From the NCBI GenBank assembly GCA_034660395.1, contig JAYEJA010000104.1, forward strand, positions 1-42,916: 42,916 nt of DNA. Direction: 5' to 3'. The stretch's first letter is position 1, and the number at the start of each line of letters is the position of its first letter. Of this stretch, positions 7,562 to 16,937 are shown one piece after another. Made by a program: the position numbers and the translations under genes. This stretch comes from JAQVEM01 sp034660395 (GTDB lineage Bacteria; Actinomycetota; Humimicrobiia; Humimicrobiales; Humimicrobiaceae). The notes under the pieces were generated by a model. The model was not told the origin of the DNA, made no database searches, and saw only the letters and a program-made list of their open reading frames with translations.

Positions 7562-9586
7562 ATGGCTGGCAGAGAGTTTAAGATTTTATCCAACTATTCT
7601 CCCCAGGGAGACCAGGGTAAAGCTATCTATAAATTAACAAAAGGCATTGAGAAAGATTTTAAGTTCCAGTGTCTGATGGGAGTAACCGGCTCCGGTAAAA
7701 CATATTCAATGGCAAATGTTATAAAGAATGCCCAGATCCCCACGCTGGTCATGGCTCCCAACAAAACACTTGCAGCTCAGCTATGCAATGAATTTAAAGA
7801 GTTCTTCCCGGAAAATGCAGTTGAATATTTTGTTAGCTATTATGATTATTATCAGCCGGAAGCTTATTTGCCGGGCAGGGACCTTTATATTGAAAAAGAT
7901 ACTTCGATAAATGAGGAAATAGAAAAGTTGAGATTGTCTTCTACCAATTCCCTCTACACCAGAAACGATGTTATAGTGGTTGCGAGTGTTTCCTGCATAT
8001 ACGGGCTGGGTTCCCCTTCGGAATATGGAAGGCAGAGGGTTGTTTTAAAGAGAGGAGAGGAATTCCAGAGGGAAGAAATAATAAATAAGCTTGTTAACAT
8101 AAGGTATGAGAGAAATGATTATGATTTTACTAACGGAAAATTCAGGGTTAAGGGAGATACTATTGAGATATTTCCCGCCTATCAGGACAGGGCTGTAAAG
8201 ATTCAGCTATTCGGGGATGAACTGGAAAAAATCAGTGAATTTAACCCCGTATCGGGTGAAATTTATGATGAGAAGGAAGTATGTATAATATCTCCTGCCA
8301 CACATTTCCTGGCTACGGTTGAGTGGGTTGAAAGGGCACTAAAGACTATCGGTGAAGAACTTGAGAAAAGATTGGAATATTTTAGGGCCCATAATAAGCT
8401 TCTTGAAGCGCAGAGGCTGGAATCAAGGACGAGATACGACATGGAAATGATAGCGGAACTGGGATTTTGCAGCGGAATAGAGAATTATTCAAGGCATATA
8501 CTCGGCAGAAAACCCGGTGAGCCGCCAAGCACCCTTTTAGATTTCTTCCCTGATGATTTCCTGGCTATTATAGATGAGTCTCATATTTCAGTACCGCAGA
8601 TAAGGGGGATGTACGAAGGTGACAGGTCAAGGAAACAAAACCTGGTAGATTATGGATTCAGGCTTCCCTCTGCGCTTGATAACAGGCCGTTAAAATTTAG
8701 CGAATTTGAGGAAAAAATAAAAAGCGCCGTATTCACCACTGCTACCCCGGGTCCTTATGAGAGGAAAGTAAGCAGCCAGATAGTAGAGCAGATAATAAGG
8801 CCCACGGGCCTGGTTGAACCGGAAATTTCTGTTAGAGAAACAGAAAGCCAGATAGAAAACCTGATTTTAGAGATTAAGAAGGTTGTAGATAGGGGCGAGA
8901 GGGTTCTTGTTACCACTCTTACCAAAAAAATGGCTGAAGACCTTACAGATTACCTGTCGGGGAGGAAGATAAGGGCAAGATATCTTCATTCAAATATAGA
9001 TACACTGGAAAGGGTAGAGATATTAAGGGGGTTGAGAAAGGGTGAATTCGATGTTCTTGTGGGGATAAATTTATTAAGGGAGGGCCTGGATCTTCCGGAA
9101 GTTTCCCTGGTAGCGATAATTGATGCAGATAAGGAAGGATTTTTGAGGTCTGAAATATCCTTAATACAAACGATTGGAAGAGCAGCGAGAAACGTAAACG
9201 GGAAAGTTATAATGTATGCCGATAACATGACTGATTCAATAAAGAATGCTATAGATGAGATTGACAGGAGGAGGGAGATACAGGTTAAATATAATCTGGA
9301 AAACGGTATCATCCCGAGAACAATAAACAAAACAGTATCCGACATACTGTACAATAGGGGCATAAAAAAAGGAAGGGAAGCAAAAGCGGAGTTTAAGGTA
9401 AGTGAAAAAAAGGAAAAGTTTGGCGAGAAAAAATTGCTGAGTATGAAACCTTCCAAAATTGCTGTTATAATAAGCGGTCTGGAAGAAGAGATGTATATTG
9501 CTGCACGAGAATTAAATTTTGAAGAAGCTGCTGTTATAAGGGATGAGATAAAAAGGATAAAAAAGATAACAGGTATAAAAGTCTAA
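7562..9586 (+). CDS. uvrB: UvrABC excision nuclease subunit B
   Basis: UvrB is the damage-verifying helicase of nucleotide excision repair. UvrA loads it and UvrC then acts on it. Walker A is GVTGSGKT (residues 40-47). The beta-hairpin region reads YDYYQPEAY, with LYTRNDVIVVASVSCIYG after it. Walker B is IIDESH (about 337-342). Helicase motif VI is QTIGRAARN. The C-terminal UVR motif (LEEEMYIAARELNFEEAAVIRDEI) binds UvrC. The Q motif reads GDQG where most family members have GDQP. At 674 residues the length is normal. ATG 7562 has no clear ribosome site. No LexA box is visible upstream. It is followed after 2 nt by uvrA. Confidence 0.97.
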   Translation: MAGREFKILSNYSPQGDQGKAIYKLTKGIEKDFKFQCLMGVTGSGKTYSMANVIKNAQIPTLVMAPNKTLAAQLCNEFKEFFPENAVEYFVSYYDYYQPEAYLPGRDLYIEKDTSINEEIEKLRLSSTNSLYTRNDVIVVASVSCIYGLGSPSEYGRQRVVLKRGEEFQREEIINKLVNIRYERNDYDFTNGKFRVKGDTIEIFPAYQDRAVKIQLFGDELEKISEFNPVSGEIYDEKEVCIISPATHFLATVEWVERALKTIGEELEKRLEYFRAHNKLLEAQRLESRTRYDMEMIAELGFCSGIENYSRHILGRKPGEPPSTLLDFFPDDFLAIIDESHISVPQIRGMYEGDRSRKQNLVDYGFRLPSALDNRPLKFSEFEEKIKSAVFTTATPGPYERKVSSQIVEQIIRPTGLVEPEISVRETESQIENLILEIKKVVDRGERVLVTTLTKKMAEDLTDYLSGRKIRARYLHSNIDTLERVEILRGLRKGEFDVLVGINLLREGLDLPEVSLVAIIDADKEGFLRSEISLIQTIGRAARNVNGKVIMYADNMTDSIKNAIDEIDRRREIQVKYNLENGIIPRTINKTVSDILYNRGIKKGREAKAEFKVSEKKEKFGEKKLLSMKPSKIAVIISGLEEEMYIAARELNFEEAAVIRDEIKRIKKITGIKV

Positions 9587-9588
9587 AA

Positions 9589-12438
9589 ATGAAGGAAGAA
9601 ATAATTATAAAAGGTGCCAGAGAGCACAATTTAAAAAACATAAATTTAAGGATTCCGCGAAATAAATTTATAGTTTTTACGGGTGTCAGCGGTTCCGGGA
9701 AGTCATCACTTGCTTTTGATACTATTTATGCTGAAGGTCAGAGGAGATATGTTGAGTCTTTATCTTCTTATGCAAGGCAATTCCTGGGGCAGATGGATAA
9801 ACCTGATGTTGACCTGATTGAAGGTCTGTCTCCTGCAGTTTCTATAAGCCAGAAGGGTGTTTCAAAGAACCCCAGGTCTACCGTGGTAACAATTACAGAG
9901 ATATATGATTACCTCAGGGTTCTTTATGCCCGTATAGGCACGCCTTATTGCTACAAATGCGGAAGACGGATAACCAGACAGACGGTAGACCAGATAGTTG
10001 ACAGGGTAATGGAGTTTCAGGATGGCATAAAGTTTCAGGTTCTATCGCCAATTGTCAGGGGTAGAAAAGGCGAGTATGTAAAGACTTTTGAGAATATAAA
10101 GAACAGCGGATATGCCAGAGTAAGAATTGACGGTGAAATCTATGAAATTGATGAAAATTTTAATCCCGACCTTAATAAAAACCGGAAGCATAACATAGAA
10201 ATTGTTGTTGACAGACTAAAAATGAAGCCGGATATAAGGAAGCGGCTTGCAGAGGATATCGAAATATCCCTTGGTGAGGGCGGAGGCATCGTTTATATAC
10301 AACTAATTGAATCAGGGGAAGTATTTAAGTTTTCAGAAAATTTTTCCTGTCTGAATTGTGGAATAGATTATGAGGAGATTACCCCCAGAATGTTTTCTTT
10401 TAACAGCCCTTATGGAGCGTGTAAGGAATGCGGCGGCCTGGGGATGAGCAGGGAAATTGACCCCGACCTTATTGTAAGATATCCTGATTTAAGCTTAATG
10501 GATGGAGCTGCCCCCTTCTTTAAAATAGGTTATTCAAACTACTACACCCAGCTGATTAAAAGCCTTGCCAGGGAATATGATTTTGATATTTATACCCCAT
10601 TTAAAGAACTTGATGAATCAATAAAAAAAATAATACTGTACGGAACCAATGGGAAAGAAATAAGGGTTGGTTATATTAATCATAAGGGACAGCCAAGGCA
10701 GTACTACTTAAAGTTCGAGGGTCTGGTCAATAATTTAAGAAGAAGATATCTTGAAACAGAATCTGAATCACAGAGAGCTAAAATCGAAAGAATGATAAGC
10801 AAAAGACCCTGCAGCGCATGCAAAGGAAAAAGATTGAGGCCGGAAAGTCTCTCGGTAAAAATTGACTCTTTCTCCATAGCGGATTTTACAGAAAAGCCCA
10901 TCAAGGATGGTATAAAGTGGCTAAAATCGCTGAAATTGAATGAAAGAGAAAGAATGATTGGCGGCAGGTTGATAAAGGAGATTATTGAGAGACTTAATTT
11001 CCTCAAGGATGTAGGACTCGGGTATCTGACGCTGGACAGAAAATCAAGTACCCTGTCAGGCGGAGAGTCACAGAGAATAAGGCTGGCCACGCAGATAGGA
11101 GCGGGTCTTGTAGGAGTATTATATATACTTGACGAACCCAGCATAGGTCTGCATCAAAAGGATAATAAAAAATTGATAAGTGCATTGAAGAGGCTGAGAG
11201 ACCAGGGGAATTCGATAATAGTTATAGAACACGATGAGGAAACAATGAGAAGTTCTGATTTTATAGTGGATATAGGACCTGGAGCAGGCATTCACGGCGG
11301 AAAAATAGTTTATAACGGGAAGCTTGATAACATATATGATTGCAAAAATTCAATTACGGGCAAATATCTGAGCGGCAGGGAATCAATACCTGTTCCTGAT
11401 AGAAGAAGGGAAGGCAGGGGAAGCCATATAGTTGTAAAGGGAGCCAGAGAGCATAATTTAAAGAATATAGACGTAAGGATAGATCTTGGGAAATTGATAG
11501 CAGTGACCGGGGTGTCCGGGTCAGGCAAAAGTACGCTTGTAAATGAGATACTTTATCCGTCCCTTTCGAACTTACTGATGAAGACAAGATATCACGCTGG
11601 TGAACATGATGAAATACTAAATTATGAGAATATCGATAAGGTAATTGTTATTGACCAGTCGCCGATAGGGAGGACTCCTCGTTCCAATCCTGCTACTTAT
11701 ACCGGTGTTTTTACCTATATAAGGGAGCTGTTCTCGAGGACACATGAATCAAAAATGAGGGGCTATAAGCCGGGGAGGTTTAGCTTTAATGTCAGGGGAG
11801 GCAGGTGTGAGGCATGTAATGGAGACGGGCTTATTAAAATAGAGATGCATTTTCTGCCTGATATATATATACCCTGTGATGTCTGCAAGGGGAAGAGGTT
11901 TAACCGGGAAACTTTAGAGATAAAGTATAAGGGTAAAAATATTGATGATGTATTAAATATGACTGTTGAAGAAGCTATGAAATTTTTTGAAAATATTCCA
12001 AGAATAAGCAGAAAATTAAAACTGATAAATGATGTGGGGCTGGGCTATATAGAACTGGGCCAGCCGTCTACTACTTTATCGGGAGGTGAAGCCCAGAGGG
12101 TCAAACTTTCTACGGAGCTTTCAAAGAGGGGAACAGGTAATACTTTGTATCTTCTGGACGAGCCTACGACCGGCCTTCATTTTGATGATATAAAAAAATT
12201 GCTTACAATACTTAAAAGACTTGTAGATTCAGGGAATACGGTCCTGGTTATTGAACACAATATGGAGGTAATAAAGAGCGCGGATTATATTATAGATTTA
12301 GGACCTGAAGGCGGAGATAAGGGAGGAAGGATAGTTGCATACGGGACACCCGAGGAGGTAGCAGGTAGCAAAAATTCCTATACGGGAAAATTTATAAGAA
12401 CGTATATGGATAGAAAAGCGGTGGATGCAAATATATGA
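9589..12438 (+). CDS. uvrA: UvrABC excision nuclease subunit A
   Basis: UvrA is the dimeric ABC ATPase that finds bulky DNA lesions. It holds two ABC modules, each with an inserted zinc site. Module 1 has Walker A GVSGSGKSS (32-40), zinc Cys pairs CLNC and CKEC, and signature LSGGESQR (about 490) with ILDEPSIGLH. Module 2 has GVSGSGKST (about 640), Cys pairs CEAC and CDVC, signature LSGGEAQR (about 830) and LLDEPTTGLH. At 949 residues it is full length. The start lies 2 nt after the uvrB stop and the end overlaps the uvrC start by 4 nt (ATGA), so the three genes are translationally linked. Confidence 0.97.
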   Translation: MKEEIIIKGAREHNLKNINLRIPRNKFIVFTGVSGSGKSSLAFDTIYAEGQRRYVESLSSYARQFLGQMDKPDVDLIEGLSPAVSISQKGVSKNPRSTVVTITEIYDYLRVLYARIGTPYCYKCGRRITRQTVDQIVDRVMEFQDGIKFQVLSPIVRGRKGEYVKTFENIKNSGYARVRIDGEIYEIDENFNPDLNKNRKHNIEIVVDRLKMKPDIRKRLAEDIEISLGEGGGIVYIQLIESGEVFKFSENFSCLNCGIDYEEITPRMFSFNSPYGACKECGGLGMSREIDPDLIVRYPDLSLMDGAAPFFKIGYSNYYTQLIKSLAREYDFDIYTPFKELDESIKKIILYGTNGKEIRVGYINHKGQPRQYYLKFEGLVNNLRRRYLETESESQRAKIERMISKRPCSACKGKRLRPESLSVKIDSFSIADFTEKPIKDGIKWLKSLKLNERERMIGGRLIKEIIERLNFLKDVGLGYLTLDRKSSTLSGGESQRIRLATQIGAGLVGVLYILDEPSIGLHQKDNKKLISALKRLRDQGNSIIVIEHDEETMRSSDFIVDIGPGAGIHGGKIVYNGKLDNIYDCKNSITGKYLSGRESIPVPDRRREGRGSHIVVKGAREHNLKNIDVRIDLGKLIAVTGVSGSGKSTLVNEILYPSLSNLLMKTRYHAGEHDEILNYENIDKVIVIDQSPIGRTPRSNPATYTGVFTYIRELFSRTHESKMRGYKPGRFSFNVRGGRCEACNGDGLIKIEMHFLPDIYIPCDVCKGKRFNRETLEIKYKGKNIDDVLNMTVEEAMKFFENIPRISRKLKLINDVGLGYIELGQPSTTLSGGEAQRVKLSTELSKRGTGNTLYLLDEPTTGLHFDDIKKLLTILKRLVDSGNTVLVIEHNMEVIKSADYIIDLGPEGGDKGGRIVAYGTPEEVAGSKNSYTGKFIRTYMDRKAVDANI

Positions 12439-14348
12439 GAGAGGCGCTGGAAGTAAATAAGAATTCAGAATATATTAAAAATAGTAAAAAATTCCTGGAA
12501 ATAATCCCGAAAAAGCCGGGCGTATATATTTTTAAGGATTCGGACGGAAACATTGTTTATATAGGCAAGGCAAAAAACCTCTATAAGAGGGTGAGAAGCT
12601 ATTTTAAGGATAGAGGAGTCAACTTTTTATATTCAAAACCGCCGGGTTTTACAGGTAAAATTAAGTCCATAGATTATGTAGTTACCGACAGTGAGACAGA
12701 AGCGCTGATACTGGAAAGCAACCTTATTAAAAAAAACAAACCAAGATACAACATAGAATTAAAAGATGATAAATCCTATCCTTTTATTGCGATTACAGAA
12801 GGGGAAAGATTTCCGAGGGTATTTTTAACAAGGAACAGGAATATTGGCTGCGCAAAGTATTTTGGGCCTTATACCGATGTCAGGGCTGTTAGAAAGACTG
12901 TTGACTATCTAGGGAAAATATTCAAGTTAAGGGATTGTAAAAAACGGGAGCCGGGGAAGGGCCCGGATACACCCTGTCTTAATTATTATATTAATCTATG
13001 CAGGGCTCCCTGTATTGGTAAAATATCGCCTGAGGAATATGGAAAGAATATTAAGCTTATAGAGCTGTTCCTTAAAGGAAAGGACAGGACGGTTATCAAA
13101 AAACTGAATATTGAGATGAAAGATTATTCAGATAATAAGAAGTTTGAGAAAGCTCAAGAAATAAAGGATAGAATAGACAGTATAAATAGATTGCACAGGA
13201 GACAGAAGATTTTTTATAAAGAAGGAGATAAATGGGATTTTCTATCTGCTGCAGGGGATAATGACAGTTCTGTCGTAAGTTTATTTATATACAGGTCGGG
13301 AAAACTTGCCCTGGTTAACAATTTCACCATAAATAACACCGGATATCTTAAGAAGGGAGAAATATTATCTGCATTTATTAGAGATTATTATGGAAGCATG
13401 AACGATATTCCTGACAGAATTTTCTGTGAAGCGGAGATAGGAAATAAGAAGTTAATATCGGAATGGCTTGAGAGCAGGGCGGGTAAGAAAGTTAAGCTGA
13501 TTGTTCCTAAAATCGGGGAAAAAAGGAAAATAATGGATATGGCATGCAGGAATTCGGCATTTTATCTTGAGAAAAAGAAGTTTGAAAAGGAAATTAATCG
13601 GGAAGAATTGGATAAGGACCTCGTTAGCCTCAAGGAAATGCTCGGGCTTTCCAACGTTCCCAGAACGATAGAATGTTATGATATTTCAAATTTAAAGGAT
13701 ACATTCCCGGTGGGGTCCATGTCAGTTGCGGTAAATGGTAAGTTAGAAAACAAGAATTACAGACATTTTAAAATAAGGTCTGTAAAAGGTCAGGACGATT
13801 GCGGTATGATTAAGGAAGTTATTACAAGAAGGTTGAAATATATAGAGAATAAACCGGATGGGGAGAAAAAGCCGAAAAGGAAAAACATTTTTAGTATAAA
13901 ACCGGACCTTTTAGTAATAGATGGGGGAAAAGCTCAGTATAATGTAGTTAAAAATATTTTAGGAAAAAAACGGATAAAAAGCATTGACGTGATAAGTATC
14001 GCAAAAAGGGAGGAAGTTATATTTTGTGAAAAGTATCCGGATGGGGTAAGGCTTGATTTAGGTTTAAGGCATACGGGAATTTTAATTAAAGTAAGAGATG
14101 AAGCTCATAGATTTGCAGTAAAATATCACAGGAAATTAAGGGATAAGCATATGTTCAATTCTATACTGGATGGTATAAAGGGAATAGGGGAGAGAAAGAA
14201 AAAAAATATTTTTGAGCACATAAATTCGGCTGGAGATCTAAAAAGTATGACCGTAAAAGATTTAATGAGCATAAAAGGTCTCGGCTATAAAGATGCAATA
14301 AACATATACAGAAAAATTCGTAGAGAGAAATCCGGAGGTTTCATTTGA
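12435..14348 (+). CDS. uvrC: UvrABC excision nuclease subunit C
   Basis: UvrC makes both cuts in excision repair. The GIY-YIG nuclease domain is at the N-terminus (KPGVYIFKDSDGNIVYIGKA, then NLYKRVRSYF). A UVR helix pair lies near residues 205-260. The RNase H-like nuclease has ECYDISN, GSMSVAVNG, KGQDDCGMIKEV and LLVIDGGKAQ. A C-terminal HhH pair (GIKGIGERKKKNI and MSIKGLGYKDA) binds DNA. Four cysteines (C..C pattern around CLNYYINLCRAPCIG) match the iron-sulfur cluster ligands reported for UvrC. ATG overlaps the uvrA stop. 637 residues is normal. Confidence 0.96.
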   Translation: MREALEVNKNSEYIKNSKKFLEIIPKKPGVYIFKDSDGNIVYIGKAKNLYKRVRSYFKDRGVNFLYSKPPGFTGKIKSIDYVVTDSETEALILESNLIKKNKPRYNIELKDDKSYPFIAITEGERFPRVFLTRNRNIGCAKYFGPYTDVRAVRKTVDYLGKIFKLRDCKKREPGKGPDTPCLNYYINLCRAPCIGKISPEEYGKNIKLIELFLKGKDRTVIKKLNIEMKDYSDNKKFEKAQEIKDRIDSINRLHRRQKIFYKEGDKWDFLSAAGDNDSSVVSLFIYRSGKLALVNNFTINNTGYLKKGEILSAFIRDYYGSMNDIPDRIFCEAEIGNKKLISEWLESRAGKKVKLIVPKIGEKRKIMDMACRNSAFYLEKKKFEKEINREELDKDLVSLKEMLGLSNVPRTIECYDISNLKDTFPVGSMSVAVNGKLENKNYRHFKIRSVKGQDDCGMIKEVITRRLKYIENKPDGEKKPKRKNIFSIKPDLLVIDGGKAQYNVVKNILGKKRIKSIDVISIAKREEVIFCEKYPDGVRLDLGLRHTGILIKVRDEAHRFAVKYHRKLRDKHMFNSILDGIKGIGERKKKNIFEHINSAGDLKSMTVKDLMSIKGLGYKDAINIYRKIRREKSGGFI

Positions 14349-14728
14349 TAAGGTGGATTCTTCAGTGGGCTATTCTTACTTTTTCAATTACAGTGGCCTC
14401 GTATTTTCTGCCTTTTATTTATATATCCGGTGATACGAACTGGGACAGGATTAAGATTGCTTTTATTGCAGGGCTGCTTCTTGGTTTGTGTAACGTTGTA
14501 ATTAAGCCAATTGTTAAAATATTGTCAATACCAATAAATATTTTAACTCTGGGGCTTTTTAATATTGTTATAAACGCAGGTATGTTATGGATTGTAGATT
14601 TAGCTGTTAGGGGACTTGAGGTTAACGGATTCTGGGGATATGTATTGAGTTCCATTGTTATAAGCATAATCAGCATAGTAATTTCAAAATTAATATTTTT
14701 TAAGGAAAAAAAAGGCGAAAAAGGTTAA
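14345..14728 (+). CDS. Phage holin family (PF04020-type) small membrane protein
   Basis: This 127-residue protein has about four hydrophobic segments (WILQWAILTFSITVASYFLPF; FIAGLLLGLCNVVI; ILTLGLFNIVINAGMLWIV; YVLSSIVISIISIVI). The pattern and the motifs N-V-IKP-I and LT-GLF-VINA are those of the mycobacteriophage D29 holin-like family. Such genes are common in bacterial chromosomes, where their role is unknown; lysis is not implied. The TTG start overlaps the uvrC stop (TTGA) and has a strong GGAGG 6 nt upstream, so translation is coupled to uvrC. rapZ follows after 7 nt. Family assignment is fairly sure; function is not known. Confidence 0.8.
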   Translation: MIRWILQWAILTFSITVASYFLPFIYISGDTNWDRIKIAFIAGLLLGLCNVVIKPIVKILSIPINILTLGLFNIVINAGMLWIVDLAVRGLEVNGFWGYVLSSIVISIISIVISKLIFFKEKKGEKG

Positions 14729-14735
14729 TATAGAT

Positions 14736-15629
14736 ATGAATATAAAAAAAGAGAAAATAAAAAGCGGCATGGATATTGTTATAATTACGGGTTTATCAGG
14801 GGCAGGTAAAACAGAAGCACTAAACTATTTTGAGGATGCCGGATATTACTGCATAGATAATCTGCCGGCGCATCTTCTGCTTGATATAATCAAATATTTC
14901 TCCATGAAAAACAGAAATATTAATAATGCCGCATTTGCCATAGATTTAAGGAGCGGTTACTTTTTTAAAGAGATTTATAAGACACTGGATGAACTTAAAA
15001 AAAGAAAAATAGATTACAGAATTTTATTTCTTGAAGCAGCCAAAAGCGCGATTATTAAGAGATATTCGCTGACAAGAAGGAAGCATCCTCTTGTTGAGGA
15101 TGGTAATATTGCCAACGGAGTTGAAGAAGAAATTGAAAAAATGGGGAGGTTGAGAGAGATAGCAGATGTGGTGATTGACACATCGCTTTTGAATTCTAAG
15201 GAACTGAGGGTGGCAATAACGGACCGAATGATGAGCAACACGGAAAAAAGTAAACTGATGCAGATATCTGTTAATTCATTCGGTTATAAATATGGTGTTC
15301 CGGAGAGCATGGATATAGTAATGGATGTAAGATTTATACCAAACCCTTTTTATAATGATGAGTTAAAAGACCTGAACGGCAAAGATGATAAAGTAATTAA
15401 ATCCGTATTGAATAGCAATGAAACACGAAAATTTATGAATATTTTTGAGAAGCTGCTTGATTTTTTAGTACCCAATTACATAGCAGAGGGTAAAAGTTAT
15501 CTGGCTATAGGCATAGGGTGCACTGGAGGCAAGCACAGGTCGGTTGTAATATCTGATAAACTGTATGAATATTTGAAAGTAAGCGGTTATTCCATAAAGA
15601 TTTACCACAGGGATATCGGTAAAGAGTAG
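14736..15629 (+). CDS. rapZ: RapZ/YvcJ family nucleotide-binding protein (RNase adapter)
   Basis: The N-terminal P-loop is GLSGAGKT (residues 19-26), followed by YYCIDNLPAHLL. The C-terminal half has YLAIGIGCTGGKHRSVV and IYHRDIGK, the signature of the RapZ/YvcJ family. In E. coli RapZ guides RNase E to the small RNA GlmZ and senses glucosamine 6-phosphate. In Gram-positives YvcJ hydrolyses nucleotides and its RNA role is less clear. 297 residues is normal. In Firmicutes and Actinobacteria it is usually followed by yvcK and whiA; here it is followed by 214 nt of A+T-rich spacer and then gap. Confidence 0.95.
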   Translation: MNIKKEKIKSGMDIVIITGLSGAGKTEALNYFEDAGYYCIDNLPAHLLLDIIKYFSMKNRNINNAAFAIDLRSGYFFKEIYKTLDELKKRKIDYRILFLEAAKSAIIKRYSLTRRKHPLVEDGNIANGVEEEIEKMGRLREIADVVIDTSLLNSKELRVAITDRMMSNTEKSKLMQISVNSFGYKYGVPESMDIVMDVRFIPNPFYNDELKDLNGKDDKVIKSVLNSNETRKFMNIFEKLLDFLVPNYIAEGKSYLAIGIGCTGGKHRSVVISDKLYEYLKVSGYSIKIYHRDIGKE

Positions 15630-15843
15630 CAATATTCCCCTTACGATTAAAGAGCGGATTATTATGTTTTAAAATCTGGTTTATATTAGTTATATTCTAT
15701 GTTATTTTACTTTATTGATTTAATTAAATTTGTTAAAATTACACGGTTTATATTTAAATAAAAATGCTTTATAGTTATATGAACAAAATTTGGCAGTCAA
15801 GTTTTAATAAAAAAAGATATCTTTTATAAGAAGGAGGAGGATA

Positions 15844-16857
15844 ATGACTGTAAAGGTAGGAATTAATGGTTTTGGAAGAATAGGAAGGCAATTTTTAAGA
15901 GCAAAGTTAAAGTATGATAAGGAAAACAATGTTGATATAGTTGGAATTAATGATTTATATGACCCAAAAACCCTTGCCCATCTTCTAAAGTATGATTCTG
16001 TATATGGTGTACTGGATACGGAGATTAATGCAGGTAACGACTATATAGAGGTTGGCGGAGAAAAGATTAAGATTACTTCTATAAAAAACCCCGAGGAACT
16101 TCCATGGAAAGAGATGGGAGCAGATGTTGCTTTAGAAGCCACAGGTATATTCAGGACCAGAGAAGGAGCAGAGAAACATCTTAAAGCAGGAGCAAAAAAA
16201 GTAATTATTTCAGCACCTGCCAAGGGAGAAGGGGCAGATATTACAATGGTTCTGGGTGTTAATCATGAGAGTTACGACAAGAATGAACATAATATAATCT
16301 CAAATGCTTCCTGCACTACAAATGCTCTTGCACCGGTATGTGAGGTTCTAAACAGGAATTTCGTTATAAAAAGCGGTATTATGACCACGATTCATGCCTA
16401 TACCAATGACCAGAAAATTCTTGACCTACCTCATAAGGACCTGAGAAGAGCCAGAGCAGCTGCTCTGGCGGCAATACCAACGACAACAGGTGCAGCAAGC
16501 GCAATCGGACTGGTGATACCGGAGCTTAAAGGCAAGCTGGACGGCCTTGCAATAAGAATACCGCTGCCGGTGGGTTCACTTGTAGACCTCAGCGTAGAGA
16601 TTGAAAAGGACTGTTCTCTGGATGATATAAATAATGCTTTTAAAGAAGCATCACAGGAATCAGGATTTAAAGGTATTTTAAGATATTGTGACGAGCCGAT
16701 AGTTTCCATTGATATTGTAGGAGATTCCCATTCTTCGATTTATGATTCACTTGGTACCGTCAAAAAGGGAAGTATGGTCAAGGTTCTGTCATGGTATGAT
16801 AACGAGTGGGGATACTCAAGCAGGCTGTTTGACCTGGTAAAATACGTTATGAAATAA
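15844..16857 (+). CDS. gap: Glyceraldehyde-3-phosphate dehydrogenase, type I
   Basis: It oxidises and phosphorylates glyceraldehyde 3-phosphate using NAD. The Rossmann loop is INGFGRIGR and the strand-2 end is GINDLYD, whose acidic residue favours NAD over NADP. The catalytic cysteine is C157 in NASCTTN and the base is H184 in HAYTNDQ. The C-terminal block is WYDNEWGYSSRL. A long AAGGAGGAGG precedes the ATG closely, as expected for a highly expressed gene. It leads the gap-pgk-tpiA-gpmI group. A G+C-rich hairpin separates it from pgk, so gap may be made in excess of the genes behind it. Confidence 0.97.
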   Translation: MTVKVGINGFGRIGRQFLRAKLKYDKENNVDIVGINDLYDPKTLAHLLKYDSVYGVLDTEINAGNDYIEVGGEKIKITSIKNPEELPWKEMGADVALEATGIFRTREGAEKHLKAGAKKVIISAPAKGEGADITMVLGVNHESYDKNEHNIISNASCTTNALAPVCEVLNRNFVIKSGIMTTIHAYTNDQKILDLPHKDLRRARAAALAAIPTTTGAASAIGLVIPELKGKLDGLAIRIPLPVGSLVDLSVEIEKDCSLDDINNAFKEASQESGFKGILRYCDEPIVSIDIVGDSHSSIYDSLGTVKKGSMVKVLSWYDNEWGYSSRLFDLVKYVMK

Positions 16858-16881
16858 ATATTTAGAACTAAGTTTAAAAAT

Positions 16882-16913
16882 AAATAGCCGGGGTTTTAAT
16901 ACCCCGGTTATTT
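16882..16913 (+). terminator. G+C-rich hairpin between gap and pgk
   Basis: A 13-bp stem with one G-U pair (AAATAGCCGGGGT against ACCCCGGTTATTT) surrounds a 6-nt loop. Two further A-T pairs can extend its base. The 3' arm ends in TTATTT rather than in a clean T run. It could be a partial terminator or an mRNA-end stabiliser that sets gap above pgk. Confidence 0.6.
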
Positions 16914-16937
16914 ATGAATTAAGGTTTGGTGATAAGA

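Noticed and set aside
14345..14728. Holin-like gene as a sign of a prophage
   Set aside because: It is embedded in a conserved repair/rapZ gene run with overlapping starts and no other phage gene is near; this family is common in chromosomes.
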